In this document: piece after piece, positions 37,287 through 46,246 of the stretch | Layout of the letters: each line of letters begins with the position of its first letter | Numbering within the stretch: the first letter of the stretch is position 1 | DNA from: Leptotrichia sp. OH3620_COT-345 | GTDB lineage: Bacteria; Fusobacteriota; Fusobacteriia; Fusobacteriales; Leptotrichiaceae | Length of the DNA stretch: 64,000 bases | Assembly: GCF_003932895.1 (NCBI RefSeq) | Contig: NZ_RQYW01000008.1 | Span: 1-64,000 of the forward strand | Direction of reading: 5' to 3' | Translations under genes and position numbers: made by a program | Notes under the pieces: model-generated | Told to the model about the DNA's origin: nothing | Database searches by the model: none | Seen by the model: only the letters and a program-made list of their open reading frames with translations

Positions 37287-38993
37287 TTATTTATCTTCTA
37301 AAAATTTTATTAAATTATTTCTTACTTTCCTATATTTTTCAATATCAGGATAAGTATCCATTTTAATATCTCCATTTTCTGTTTTCAAAAGATTTTTTAT
37401 TGATAATTCATTTTTTAAATGTTCACTTAAATCTCCATGCTTATGTTCCAACTGTTTGAAAATATTAAAATCCTGTATTCCATAAAGCATATTTTTTTCT
37501 CTTAAACTGTGTAACGGCTTCATGTTTTTCCCCGGATATACAAAAAACATGTCCCCCGCCGACCATTTTTCCTTTTTATAAGAAATGTCCGAAAATACAT
37601 CTTCAACATATAAACCATATGCCCACCGCAACATCCCTTTCATTTTGAACAAATATGTATACAATCCTGTCAATCTGGTTTCTATTAAAGGACTCTTTAT
37701 GAAAATATTAAATGTATCGGGAAAACAACATGAATACCATGTCATTTTAAAGCTGTTTTCTTTTAATTTTTCATAAGCAAGATTATCTTCTTTATAATAT
37801 TCTCCTAGAAGAAGAGTATTTATGGAAAAACTTTCAAGGCTCTCTTCATATTTTTCAAAAAATCCCGAAGTATGGATTGCATATTTAAACTGTAGCTTTT
37901 CCTTAATACACGAGCTTAGAAAATCTGAATATCTTTTAAATACTTCTATTGAATTAGGTTCATCTCCTATTATTTTAGTTTTCGTTAAATAATTTTTATC
38001 TTTAAAATGCCGAAACAATGTTTTCAGATAATCTGCCAGCTCAGATTTATCACGTATATAATCCATAACTTCTTTATCTTCATCATAAAAGCTTATTCTT
38101 ATAGGATCAGAGTAATCCTGAAGAGGAGAACCAAAATCATAACCATGCCAATTCCCTATAAGACCGAACAAATTTATTTCTTCACTTATCCCACATTTAT
38201 AACAAATATCAATGTATCTGTCCAAATTTGAGAAATCAAGGTTTAATTTTCCATTTTTCTTTGAAACTTTTATAATATTATATTCATACAAACGTGACGG
38301 ATTTTTATCTATATCAAAACATTTCTGCCCTGCCCATGGAAAATCCGAAACTATAAGATTAATGACTTTCTGACCTAATTTTGCCAATTCTTTTAAATAA
38401 TTTTCAATTACTAAAAAATGTTCTTTTGAAAAATATTTTAGATTATACGCCCTTGCCCATGAACATGGATGTTGCCACAAATCCAGAAAAAAATCATTAT
38501 TTTTTAGAGAATAGTCTATTATATCTATTATTATATCCTTTTCTTCTATAAGCCTTTCCTTTTTATATCCGTCACTTTCAAAAAGTTTTACATTTACTGT
38601 AAGTTTATCTTTCTGAAAATTTTCGGGTATTTTCCCTTGTATAAATATAGGTACTTCTCCTGCCGGGTAAACTCTACTTTGTTCAGACAAAATTATATCA
38701 GCTATTTCAATTCCGTCATCATCTTTTACATAATCTATAAGACTGGGATAAACGGCGGAAGATTCCGAATTTACCTCCAAACGATATCTATGACTTAATC
38801 CCCACCATGGCAAATCCATATCCCTGTTTATATTCAAACAGGATTTATATGGAAAATTTATTGCAACAAAAAAACCGAATTCTTCATTCTTTACAACTTC
38901 AAGTTTCAAAAGTTTATTATCGTTATTAAATTTTCTGAGATTATGAAGTGTATTATCCCTATAAAAATTATGTGTACTGTTATAAAATTTCAT
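37287..38993 (-). CDS. DUF4091 / GH123-like glycoside hydrolase
   Basis: A 568-residue protein without a visible signal peptide, so probably cytoplasmic. The N-terminal part is beta-rich. The centre forms a barrel with GDEPNS near residue 345. The C-terminal part carries the DUF4091 pattern: GMLRWAYGLYVEDVFS, then WSAGDMFFVYPGKN and PLHSLREKNMLYGIQD. DUF4091 is the C-terminal region of GH123-type beta-N-acetylgalactosaminidases and relatives. The DEP motif could hold catalytic acids. It is divergent from the sugar ABC importer, so it probably cleaves a sugar brought in by that system. GGAGG before the ATG. Confidence 0.75.
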   Translation of the reverse strand: MKFYNSTHNFYRDNTLHNLRKFNNDNKLLKLEVVKNEEFGFFVAINFPYKSCLNINRDMDLPWWGLSHRYRLEVNSESSAVYPSLIDYVKDDDGIEIADIILSEQSRVYPAGEVPIFIQGKIPENFQKDKLTVNVKLFESDGYKKERLIEEKDIIIDIIDYSLKNNDFFLDLWQHPCSWARAYNLKYFSKEHFLVIENYLKELAKLGQKVINLIVSDFPWAGQKCFDIDKNPSRLYEYNIIKVSKKNGKLNLDFSNLDRYIDICYKCGISEEINLFGLIGNWHGYDFGSPLQDYSDPIRISFYDEDKEVMDYIRDKSELADYLKTLFRHFKDKNYLTKTKIIGDEPNSIEVFKRYSDFLSSCIKEKLQFKYAIHTSGFFEKYEESLESFSINTLLLGEYYKEDNLAYEKLKENSFKMTWYSCCFPDTFNIFIKSPLIETRLTGLYTYLFKMKGMLRWAYGLYVEDVFSDISYKKEKWSAGDMFFVYPGKNMKPLHSLREKNMLYGIQDFNIFKQLEHKHGDLSEHLKNELSIKNLLKTENGDIKMDTYPDIEKYRKVRNNLIKFLEDK

Positions 38994-39103
38994 ATTTTTT
39001 CCTCCTTTGAGAAAATGTGAATATAAAAATGAAATGTTTCTTTATCTATCCGTATGTTATAACATAACCTTTTAAAAGTCAATATAAAAAGAAAAAGACA
39101 ATA

Positions 39104-39132
39104 TTGCATTATTGAACATTATAGGGTATAAT
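39104..39132 (+). promoter_or_regulatory. Promoter ahead of UGA ORF copy 2 and the sugar importer
   Basis: TTGCAT (39104-39109), 17 bp, perfect TATAAT (39127-39132). The transcript would start near 39139, 40 bases before the ribosome site of the UGA ORF, giving a leader of about 420 bases to the importer genes if it continues. Confidence 0.65.
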
Positions 39133-39182
39133 AAAACTGTAAATATATTTTAAAATACTTAGTTGAAAAAGGAGGAGAAAAG

Positions 39183-39341
39183 TTGGACATCTTCAGTTTT
39201 AAAATAATATATGTTAAAAACAACCGAAAAAATACCGAGTTTATTAGCCTGTTATATTCCTGAACAGTATTTTTAAAAGAGCAGGTTGTTCTTTCTGTAA
39301 AGTTTCGAAATAAGATGTCTTTTATTACCGCTTTTTCTTAA
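39183..39341 (+). pseudogene. Small ORF with in-frame UGA and GGU-loop hairpin, copy 2
   Basis: AAAGGAGG precedes a TTG at 39183. The frame reads 26 residues to SLLYS, then TGA (39261-39263), then TVFLKEQVVLSVKF and on to TAA at 39341. Twenty bases after the TGA begins the loop of an 8-bp hairpin AAAGAGCA-GGT-TGTTCTTT (39276-39294), identical to that of the minus-strand copy at 32625-32643. The flanks are also alike, but the indels between the copies are not multiples of three. Either both are ruins of one gene family, or the hairpin is what is conserved. Confidence 0.4.
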
Positions 39342-39559
39342 GTTTCAGTATATCTCTCCTTTTATTCAGGTAAAGATTTCATTTCTGTAAAAAGTCATAT
39401 AAAAGCTTCTTATCTACAAAATCATTCTTTTAAAATTTTAGGTAATTTCTGTTTTATATCATCAAAAATACAATTATTTTAAAATTTGTGTACACTTTTT
39501 TTCTGAAAGTTTTGTTTTTATATTTTTTATAAATATTTTTAGGAAGGAAACGATAATTT

Positions 39560-40420
39560 ATGAAAAAGAACACCAAAGGTCTACTTTTACTATTACCGGG
39601 ATTATTTTTGCTTTTAATTTCAGTTATAATCCCGATAATCTGGACATTCCGTTATAGTCTGAAATACTACAATCTGACAGAACCCTATAACGAAAAATTC
39701 ATTTGGTTTGACAATTATATAAAAATTTTCAAAGACCCGCATTTTTATAATGCACTTTATAACAGTTTCATAATTCTTTTATTAGTTATGGTCATAGGAC
39801 TTATATTAAGTATAATAACAGGTCTGACTTTAAACAAAAAAACAAAAATAAGTCCTCTATTAACTGCACTTGCAATTATTCCTTGGGCAATGCCCCCAAT
39901 AGTAAATGGAATAATGTGGAAATTTATTTTTTTTCCGGGCTATGGATTTATGAACAAAATTCTACTTAACTTAAACCTTATAAATAAGCCCGTTTCATGG
40001 ACAGATAACAGATACTTATTTTTATTTGTAATTTCAGTAGTTGTGGCATGGAGAATTATCCCTTTTTCATCTCTTGTAATACTAGCTAATTTACAAAATA
40101 TTCCTGAAAGCTATTATGATACTTTATACGTTTTCGGGGGAAGTAAGTTTCAGGCATTCAGGTTTATAACATTACCTATGTTACTTCCATCCATAGGAGT
40201 AGTCCTTATAAATCTGACTACGACAGCATTCAATATTTTTGATGAAGTTATTGCCATATCGGGCTATCAGTTTGAAGTCCAGACCTTACTTGTTTATAAT
40301 TATTCAAATACATTCAATTTTCTTGATTTCGGCTACGGAAGTGCTATTTCTTATGTAGTAATGTTTATATCAGGAATCTTTGGATATTTTTATGTGAAAA
40401 ATATGGCTTATGAAAAATAA
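39560..40420 (+). CDS. Sugar ABC transporter permease, MalF type
   Basis: A 286-residue membrane protein with about six segments, shorter than E. coli MalF and like the common carbohydrate-uptake-1 permeases. The EAA loop is YYDTLYVFGGSKFQAFRFITLP near residue 193 (position). First of a group of permease, permease, GNAT_C gene and binding protein; no ATPase gene is present, so a shared MsmK/UgpC-type ATPase elsewhere must drive it. Confidence 0.9.
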   Translation: MKKNTKGLLLLLPGLFLLLISVIIPIIWTFRYSLKYYNLTEPYNEKFIWFDNYIKIFKDPHFYNALYNSFIILLLVMVIGLILSIITGLTLNKKTKISPLLTALAIIPWAMPPIVNGIMWKFIFFPGYGFMNKILLNLNLINKPVSWTDNRYLFLFVISVVVAWRIIPFSSLVILANLQNIPESYYDTLYVFGGSKFQAFRFITLPMLLPSIGVVLINLTTTAFNIFDEVIAISGYQFEVQTLLVYNYSNTFNFLDFGYGSAISYVVMFISGIFGYFYVKNMAYEK

Positions 40421-40434
40421 GAAAGGATTAACTT

Positions 40435-41280
40435 ATGAAAGAAACAAAAAAAGAAAAATTTATTTACTATATTACCGTTTTTTTTATAATTCTTTTTTGT
40501 GCAGGACCTATTTTCTGGTGCTTCTTAATAAGTATAACACCTGAAGGGGATCTTCTCAAAAATAGTATGAAAATTTTTCCCGATACAGTTACATTTATTA
40601 ATTATAAAAATTTATTAAACAGTCAAAGTAAAGAAAGTGCAGCTCTTTTAAACGGGCTGTCAAATAGTGTATATCTGACCGTTATTACTGTTCTAACAGG
40701 TGTACCTTTATCGGTTATTACAGGCTATGCCCTTGCCCGATATAATTTCAAATATAAAAATTTTATTACCGGATTTATTTTAATGACCGTAGTAATACCT
40801 GTATTTACTACAATTATTCCTATTTATTCCTTTTTTACTGAACATTCAATGCTTGATAGTATGTTTTGGACATCCATAATATTTATATCTGCATTTATTC
40901 CTTTAAATACATGGATAATAATGAACTATTTCAGGGAACTTCCTGAAGATTTATGGGAAGCTGCAGCTTTAGAAGGAGCAAATGAAAAACAGTTGTTTTT
41001 CCAAATAGGACTTCCACTAGCTAAGCCTGTAATCCTGACTTCTATATTAATAATGTTCCTGATGTCATGGAAACAGTACATTATACCTATGCTATTATTG
41101 TCTTCTCATAATAACAAAGTTCTGACACTCATAATGTCCGAATTTATGACAAGAGATGCTGTTAATTACAGTATTATTGCGATGTCAGGAATAATTACAA
41201 TAATTCCTCCTTTATTGGCAGGTATAATATTCAGGAAAAATTTGATTTCAGGTTTGACAGCAGGTTCAATAAAAGAATAA
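40435..41280 (+). CDS. Sugar ABC transporter permease, MalG type
   Basis: A 281-residue membrane protein, partner of the preceding permease. The EAA loop is LPEDLWEAAALEGANEKQLFFQ (near residue 165), the LNTWIIMNYF segment precedes it, and TGYALARYNFKYK near residue 97 is typical of MalG-like proteins. Spacing of 14 bp to the gene before it shows co-transcription. Confidence 0.9.
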   Translation: MKETKKEKFIYYITVFFIILFCAGPIFWCFLISITPEGDLLKNSMKIFPDTVTFINYKNLLNSQSKESAALLNGLSNSVYLTVITVLTGVPLSVITGYALARYNFKYKNFITGFILMTVVIPVFTTIIPIYSFFTEHSMLDSMFWTSIIFISAFIPLNTWIIMNYFRELPEDLWEAAALEGANEKQLFFQIGLPLAKPVILTSILIMFLMSWKQYIIPMLLLSSHNNKVLTLIMSEFMTRDAVNYSIIAMSGIITIIPPLLAGIIFRKNLISGLTAGSIKE

Positions 41281-41304
41281 AAATTTTGAATAGGAGTGTA
41301 TATA

Positions 41305-42048
41305 ATGAGAAACGTTGAATTGTCAAAATTAAATAACAAAAATTATGAAAAAATATACAATAATGAAACAATCGCATATAAGTTTCTTACAAAAAAAGCC
41401 GAAACCTACACAAAATTTTTATACAAAAAAGAAAAATTATCCGATGAAATATATAAGGATAATATAAAAGATATTACCATCTGGTCGGATAAATATAAAA
41501 GAGAAAAAGGAAATATAGGTTTATATGAAGAAAATGCGAAATGGATAAACAGTATCCTTGAAATGAAAGTAATAAAACTTGGACGGCTTCAGTTTGAAAT
41601 ATGTGAGCATATAGATGAAAAGCTCCGTCTTATAATAGGAAATATTAAAGATTTTCTTTTTGTAAATGTTCACATCAGAGAAGGAGAAAAACTTCTTCCT
41701 GATTTATGTGAAATTTCATACAAAAGAGCATTGGAATATTATAAATCAAAAGGATTGACTTTTTCAGGAACAGTTTTTATATGTCATTCGTGGTTACTTA
41801 ATCCTGATTTAAAAACACTTCTTCCTGAAAATAGTAATATTATCCAATTTCAAAAAAGATATACTTTTCTTTTTTTTGATGAAAAAGGCAAAATACCTCA
41901 AATTCTCCAGAGAGTTTACGGACAAACTGAGAAAGAAATTAAAATGTGGCAGCAAAATACAGTTTTACAAGTAAATTTAAAAAAAGCTTGGCAAAGCGGA
42001 CAGCGTTTTCCTATGACAAAAGGATATTTTATTATACCATCTTTATAA
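41305..42048 (+). CDS. GNAT_C-domain (acyltransferase-like) protein
   Basis: About 247 cytoplasmic residues. The C-terminal half matches the GNAT-like C-terminal domain: FVNVHIREGEKLLPDLCEISYKRA (position about 130-153), GTVFICHSWLLNPDLKTLLP and SNIIQFQKRYTF. The N-terminal half is a divergent helical region. The frame opens with a GTG at 41296 inside the ribosome site; the ATG at 41305, eight bases after AGGAG, is the likely start. It is embedded in a sugar importer operon, so its target may be a sugar or glycan intermediate; this is inference. Confidence 0.75.
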   Translation: MRNVELSKLNNKNYEKIYNNETIAYKFLTKKAETYTKFLYKKEKLSDEIYKDNIKDITIWSDKYKREKGNIGLYEENAKWINSILEMKVIKLGRLQFEICEHIDEKLRLIIGNIKDFLFVNVHIREGEKLLPDLCEISYKRALEYYKSKGLTFSGTVFICHSWLLNPDLKTLLPENSNIIQFQKRYTFLFFDEKGKIPQILQRVYGQTEKEIKMWQQNTVLQVNLKKAWQSGQRFPMTKGYFIIPSL

Positions 42049-42099
42049 AAATACTATAAAATAGAAACCTAAATTTATTTATAAATATTTTTATAATAT

Positions 42100-42121
42100 A
42101 AAGTCTCACAGTAAAGACTTT
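42100..42121 (+). terminator. Stem-loop between the GNAT_C gene and the binding-protein gene
   Basis: AAAGTCT (42100-42106) and AGACTTT (42115-42121) with an 8-base loop. No T run follows. It may protect the 5' end of the binding-protein mRNA or give partial termination. Confidence 0.35.
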
Positions 42122-42157
42122 AAAGATACTGAAATATATTATACAAGGAGGAAAAAA

Positions 42158-43441
42158 ATGTTAAAAAGAAAAGCAGGATTGGTTACAGTAATAATTTTAC
42201 TTATGAGTTTTTTCATTTCTTGCCAATCCAAAAAAAATGAAGAAACAAAAAAAGAAAGCACAGAAAGCAAAGAAGGGAGTGAAATAACTTTGATGATACC
42301 CGATTGGGGAGCTCCTACTGATGAAATGTTGGCTGAATTTAAAGCTGAAACGGGAATTACCGTTAAAGTGTTACCCACAGCATGGGATGATACAAAAAGT
42401 AAAATTTCTATTGCCGCAGCAGGAAAAAAAGCTGCAGCAGATGTTATTGAAGTAGACTGGTCATGGGTTGGTGAATTTCAAAGTGCAGGCTGGCTCGAAC
42501 CTCTTGAAGTGGATGAAACTACACAGAAAGATATACCGTCTATTTCCTATTTCAAAGTGGATAACAAGATATATGCTGTCCCTTATGCAAACGGATTAAG
42601 ATTAGCATACATAAACAAAGAAATGTTCTCTAAAGCGGGAATCAATAATTTTCCGAAAACCTGGGTCGAAATGGAAGCAGCTTTTGATAAGCTGAAACAA
42701 AATAAAGTTGTGGAATATCCTATGCAGTTCCCTCTTAATGCTGAAGAAAAAACTACTACATCATTTGTCACTTTAGCATATACAAGAAACGGGAAAATAT
42801 TCAATGCTGATGATACTTTGAATAAAGAAAGTGCGTTAGATGCTCTGAAATTGATAAAAATGTATTTGGATAAAGGATATATAAATCCTTCCAGTGTGTC
42901 CACACCGGGCATCGACACATTCAGAGGTATTAATAACGCTTTAGGTGCTTTTCTAATAGGGCCTACATCTTTCATCACAAGTTCAAATGATCCTAAAGTA
43001 TCCAAAGTTGTCGGTCAGATTACTACTGTTCCTGTACCGGGAATCAATGATTCTGCCAAAGAAACTATTACATTTACTGAAGCAGTAGGTGTATCTTCTT
43101 ATTCTCAAAATAAAGAAGCTGCAAAAAAATTTGTTGAATGGTTCTCAAGATCTGATGTTCAGCTTAAACTTAACAAAGCTATAAATAATACTCCTACAAG
43201 AACAAGTGTAATAGAACAGATGGTAAAAGAAGGTATTATCAAAACTCCGGGTTCAATAGTAGAGCAATCCAAAATAGTTGCTTCACCTTTCCCTAACGGT
43301 GTACCGAAATATTATACAAAAATGAGTACGGAAATGTTTAATATTATTAACCAGTTAGGACAGGGAAAACTTACACCTGAAGAAGCTGCAGATAAAATGG
43401 AAGAAAAAGTAAATGAACTTGTAAAACAGAATAAAAAATAA
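42158..43441 (+). CDS. Sugar ABC transporter substrate-binding lipoprotein
   Basis: A 427-residue lipoprotein of the extracellular solute-binding family 1. The signal peptide ends in FISC (Cys22) and is followed by a Lys/Glu-rich linker. The body has the family pattern TLMIPDWGAPTDEMLAEFKAE, ADVIEVDWSWVGEFQSAGWLEPL and a C-terminal helix with LTPEEAADKMEEKVNELV. It delivers its sugar to the two upstream permeases. AAGGAGG precedes the ATG. A strong terminator follows. Confidence 0.9.
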   Translation: MLKRKAGLVTVIILLMSFFISCQSKKNEETKKESTESKEGSEITLMIPDWGAPTDEMLAEFKAETGITVKVLPTAWDDTKSKISIAAAGKKAAADVIEVDWSWVGEFQSAGWLEPLEVDETTQKDIPSISYFKVDNKIYAVPYANGLRLAYINKEMFSKAGINNFPKTWVEMEAAFDKLKQNKVVEYPMQFPLNAEEKTTTSFVTLAYTRNGKIFNADDTLNKESALDALKLIKMYLDKGYINPSSVSTPGIDTFRGINNALGAFLIGPTSFITSSNDPKVSKVVGQITTVPVPGINDSAKETITFTEAVGVSSYSQNKEAAKKFVEWFSRSDVQLKLNKAINNTPTRTSVIEQMVKEGIIKTPGSIVEQSKIVASPFPNGVPKYYTKMSTEMFNIINQLGQGKLTPEEAADKMEEKVNELVKQNKK

Positions 43442-43453
43442 TAATAAATAAAA

Positions 43454-43482
43454 ATGGAGGATATTATTCCTCCATATTTTTT
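43454..43482 (+). terminator. Terminator of the sugar importer operon
   Basis: ATGGAGGA and TCCTCCAT form a perfect 8-bp stem around a 6-base loop and are followed by ATTTTTT. Confidence 0.9.
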
Positions 43483-43935
43483 AATCGTAATATATGAAGA
43501 TTTTGAAAATACGGCATATCAGTAAAAAATATTTATTCCGATATTACATTTTTCAAATACTTTATTTGAAAAAAATATTTGATATTCTTATAAATTTCAG
43601 TTTATTTTAATATTAAAATGATATAATAATTATATAAATAATTCTTCTGATAACATAAAAAACAGCATACTTATAATCGGTTTAAAAATCATATTGAAAT
43701 ATAGTAATCAGTTAATCTATATCTTATTAATTTATTATATTTAATTCAGTTTTATTATATAAAAACCGAAACTGCACATAATCCTTTTAAAAGTCGGAAA
43801 ATATATTCATTTATATTTTTATAAATTTTGGAAAATCAGTAAAAATTATTATTTATAACTTGAAAATAACTGTCACTTTATAAAACAGATTTAAAAATCT
43901 AAAAAGTAAAGTCAAAATAAGAAGGAGTTCCTAAG
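43483..43935. other. AT-rich intergenic region
   Basis: About 450 bp without ORFs or clear repeats. An AAGGAG box before 43936 marks the start of the next gene; I find no convincing promoter. Confidence 0.5.
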
Positions 43936-44319
43936 ATGAAAAGTAAAAAGAGCTTTTTCCTGTTACTGCTGATATTTACCATATCTTTTTTTCAACTTAC
44001 AAAAGCTGATGAAATAACGACAGAAACTTTGAATATGAATATAACCAATACAAATATAAAAATTTCCATTTATAATGTAAAAAAAATATTAACTTCCCAT
44101 TCAGGGTTATCTGAAAAAGATATAAAAATAACGAAACTCATATTGAAAAAGGAGAAAAGAATACTTTTTTATGAAATAAGATTTTTAACCAAAAATAAAA
44201 GATACAATTATAATATTGATGCAAACACCGGAAAAATCTTAAAATATAGTGAAGAAAATAAAATCCCTATTAAAGAAAAAATAAACATTTTTGATATTAT
44301 AAAGATACCTTTTAATTAA
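43936..44319 (+). CDS. Exported PepSY-domain protein
   Basis: A 127-residue protein with a signal peptide (to about residue 24, cleavage after TKA). The mature part fits one PepSY domain: a helix with VKKILTSHSGLSEKDIKI and then RILFYEIRFLTKNKRYNYNIDANTGKILKYSEE (by position 75-107), with the characteristic YNIDANTGKIL ending. PepSY domains are thought to bind or inhibit peptidases or act as extracellular sensors. First of three small exported genes in tandem. Confidence 0.8.
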   Translation: MKSKKSFFLLLLIFTISFFQLTKADEITTETLNMNITNTNIKISIYNVKKILTSHSGLSEKDIKITKLILKKEKRILFYEIRFLTKNKRYNYNIDANTGKILKYSEENKIPIKEKINIFDIIKIPFN

Positions 44320-44341
44320 AAAGAATGTACAGGAGAAAAAA

Positions 44342-45169
44342 ATGAAAAAGACTTTATTAAAAATGATTTTGATAATTTTATTTATAATTCCGACTTTTTC
44401 GTCTGAAAGAAAAAATACTAATGACGACCAATGGTATGGGGAACAACTGAAAGAATTTCTTGAAACTGGAAAACATATAAACATATATACGCAGTTGGCA
44501 ATAGCAAGAAATAATTACGTTGCTCTCGATACCGAAGAAATCCTTTTAAAATCCGTAGAAAAGAATAAGAATAATTACATCGCATTAATGCTGCTTGGGA
44601 TATACTATGTCAATATAGAGGAAAACTATAAAAAGGCTGAAGAATATTTCAAAAAAGCAATTAAAACTGCTCCATACAATAAAAGAGTATTCCCAAGTTA
44701 TAAAGCACTGGCAATAATATATAATGCTTTGGAAATGAAAAATGAAGCCGAAGCCGAATATAAAAAAATGATTCAAATATTCCCTGAACATCCTGAAGGT
44801 TACTATGGAACTGCCGTTATTAATTATAATAAAAAAAATTACAAAGAAGCCGTTATTAATTCGCAAAAAGCAATAGAACTCTATAAAAACAATATTTCTG
44901 AAAAATATTTTTATTTAACGCCTGACGAACAGGAAAAAGGTATAATAAATTCACAGAGAATAATATTTTACTCTTATTTAAAAAACAATAATTATGAACA
45001 AGGATTTGATGAGTTTTTTTTAGTATACCCTTCTTTAAAAAAAGTATTCAGCAATAAAGATGTATTTAATATTCTCAGATTTATTTCTATTGAAAATGAA
45101 AAAATAAAAAACAGTCATAAATCACTTTACAAAAAAAATATTGAAAAATTTAAAAAATTAGGAATATAA
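44342..45169 (+). CDS. Exported TPR-repeat protein
   Basis: A 275-residue protein with a short signal peptide (MKKTLLKMILIILFIIPTFSS). Tetratricopeptide repeats follow, the clearest being NYKKAEEYFKKAIKTAPYN near residue 97, EAEAEYKKMIQIFPEHPEGYYG and NYKEAVINSQKAIELYKN. TPRs mediate protein contacts; the partner is unknown. It follows the PepSY gene by 22 bp, so they probably form an operon. Confidence 0.8.
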   Translation: MKKTLLKMILIILFIIPTFSSERKNTNDDQWYGEQLKEFLETGKHINIYTQLAIARNNYVALDTEEILLKSVEKNKNNYIALMLLGIYYVNIEENYKKAEEYFKKAIKTAPYNKRVFPSYKALAIIYNALEMKNEAEAEYKKMIQIFPEHPEGYYGTAVINYNKKNYKEAVINSQKAIELYKNNISEKYFYLTPDEQEKGIINSQRIIFYSYLKNNNYEQGFDEFFLVYPSLKKVFSNKDVFNILRFISIENEKIKNSHKSLYKKNIEKFKKLGI

Positions 45170-45205
45170 TATATAAAAAGTAAATAAAAAAAGGAGTGTA
45201 TCACT

Positions 45206-45826
45206 ATGAAAAGATTTTTGATTTTATTAACAATTTTAATTACAATACAAGGGTTTTCAGTACAGTATACAATAATAAAAAGTCCTCTTGTAACTTATTC
45301 AAAAGAAACATTTAGAAAGGAAAATGCCGAGCTTGAAAAATCAGTAACTGAGTTTTCTTCAACAGAGGGTATCAAAAAAATGGCAAAACTGTATTCTTTG
45401 GAACATTTTAAAAGGACGGGAGATTTAGTATTTTTTTATAATTCTGCCGTAGCTTTGGGAAATTCCATAGCACAGAGTAATGTCGAAAGCTCTATAAAAA
45501 TAGAAAAAATAGAATACATTTCAAATACAAAAGCAAAAGTTACATTAAAAAGCAAAATAAAAGATATCAGTCTGCTTTCTGAAAAAGAAATCGAAACAAT
45601 AAGAAATACTGTCGAACAAAAAGTTGAAAAAAAGATAGGTTACAGTTTAGAGCAATGGAAAAATAAAATAACGTCCCAAAAAGAAGCAGAAAAAGTTTTT
45701 TCAGCATATTCCGAAATCTTAGGGGAAGTTCTGGGAAACAAGCTTAAAACTGTAAAACAAACTAAAATACAGATTAAATCCTATACATTTGAAAAAATCG
45801 ATGGAAAATGGAGAATAGCTAATTAA
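45206..45826 (+). CDS. Exported protein of unknown function, paralogue of the 16934 gene
   Basis: A 206-residue protein with signal peptide MKRFLILLTILITIQGFSV. The mature part contains a KIEYISNTKAKVTLKSKIKD strand pair and ends SYTFEKIDGKWRIAN, a pattern of NTF2-like/DUF4878-type exported proteins (measured effect plus W-I ending). The layout is like that of 16934-17572. GGAGTG lies before the ATG; it follows the TPR gene by 36 bp. Confidence 0.75.
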   Translation: MKRFLILLTILITIQGFSVQYTIIKSPLVTYSKETFRKENAELEKSVTEFSSTEGIKKMAKLYSLEHFKRTGDLVFFYNSAVALGNSIAQSNVESSIKIEKIEYISNTKAKVTLKSKIKDISLLSEKEIETIRNTVEQKVEKKIGYSLEQWKNKITSQKEAEKVFSAYSEILGEVLGNKLKTVKQTKIQIKSYTFEKIDGKWRIAN

Positions 45827-45852
45827 AATTTCTTCTGAAAAATAAGTTTTCC

Positions 45853-45880
45853 GTGAGGGAGAGGGTGCGCTGCCGCCCTT
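45853..45880 (+). terminator. GC-rich stem-loop after the exported-protein genes
   Basis: GGGAGAGGG-TGCG, a short loop, then CGC-CCTTCC give an imperfect stem followed by TTATTACTATTTTTTT. It probably ends the 43936-45826 operon. Confidence 0.5.
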
Positions 45881-45965
45881 CCTTATTACTATTTTTTTCT
45901 ACACTTTTAAAAAAACTTAACAAGATATTACCATTTTTTTGTAAAAAGGTTGAACCAAAAAACTC

Positions 45966-46205
45966 CCAAACCCAAATTATTTCTAACTCAAAAACACTCC
46001 GTTCACTAAAAAATTACAAACTCACTTCGCTCAAACAATGATTTCTCTTTACGTTCATTCACATATTTTTTTCGTTAAAATAATTTGAATATCGGGTTTT
46101 AAATTATAATTTAAGTGTATACTTCTATTATTACAATCTAACTGTACTGTTTTTTAAAGCTATTTTCTTTATACTTCAGCTCTCCTTCAACATTCAAATC
46201 TTATT
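45966..46205 (-). repeat. Dispersed intergenic repeat, copy C
   Basis: The longest copy. The proximal block (46,000-46,090) is nearly identical to copy A (AAAAACACTCCGTTCACTAA, CGCTCAAACAATGATT, CATATTTTTTTCGTT). The distal block (46187-46205, TCCTTCAACATTCAAATCTT) is separated by an unrelated insert of about 90 bp. It lies downstream of the minus-strand EamA gene. Confidence 0.75.
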
Positions 46206-46246
46206 GCATAAAAAATACATAGAAAAATTTTTTTAATGAAGGAAAA

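Larger units (their letters stand above)
38994..39559. other. Divergent promoter region with a decayed small ORF
   Basis: Between the DUF4091 gene (minus) and the sugar importer (plus). It contains a good plus-strand promoter (39104-39132) and the UGA-interrupted ORF at 39183-39341. A further protein-like stretch follows without a start, ending at about 39480. The importer's first gene starts at 39560 with AGGAAGGA before it. Confidence 0.5.
45827..46246. other. Intergenic region with a GC-rich hairpin and dispersed repeat copy C
   Basis: Between convergent genes. It holds a GC-rich stem-loop (45853-45880), unusual for this genome, and copy C of the dispersed repeat (45966-46205). No gene is seen. 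Confidence 0.55.

Noticed and set aside
39183-39485. Confident new selenoprotein family from the two UGA ORFs
   Set aside because: Frames between the two copies are not conserved and further stop codons follow; kept only as a finding with both explanations.
44239-44484. Minus-strand ORF across the PepSY and TPR genes
   Set aside because: It overlaps two well-supported plus-strand genes with signal peptides and has no family features.
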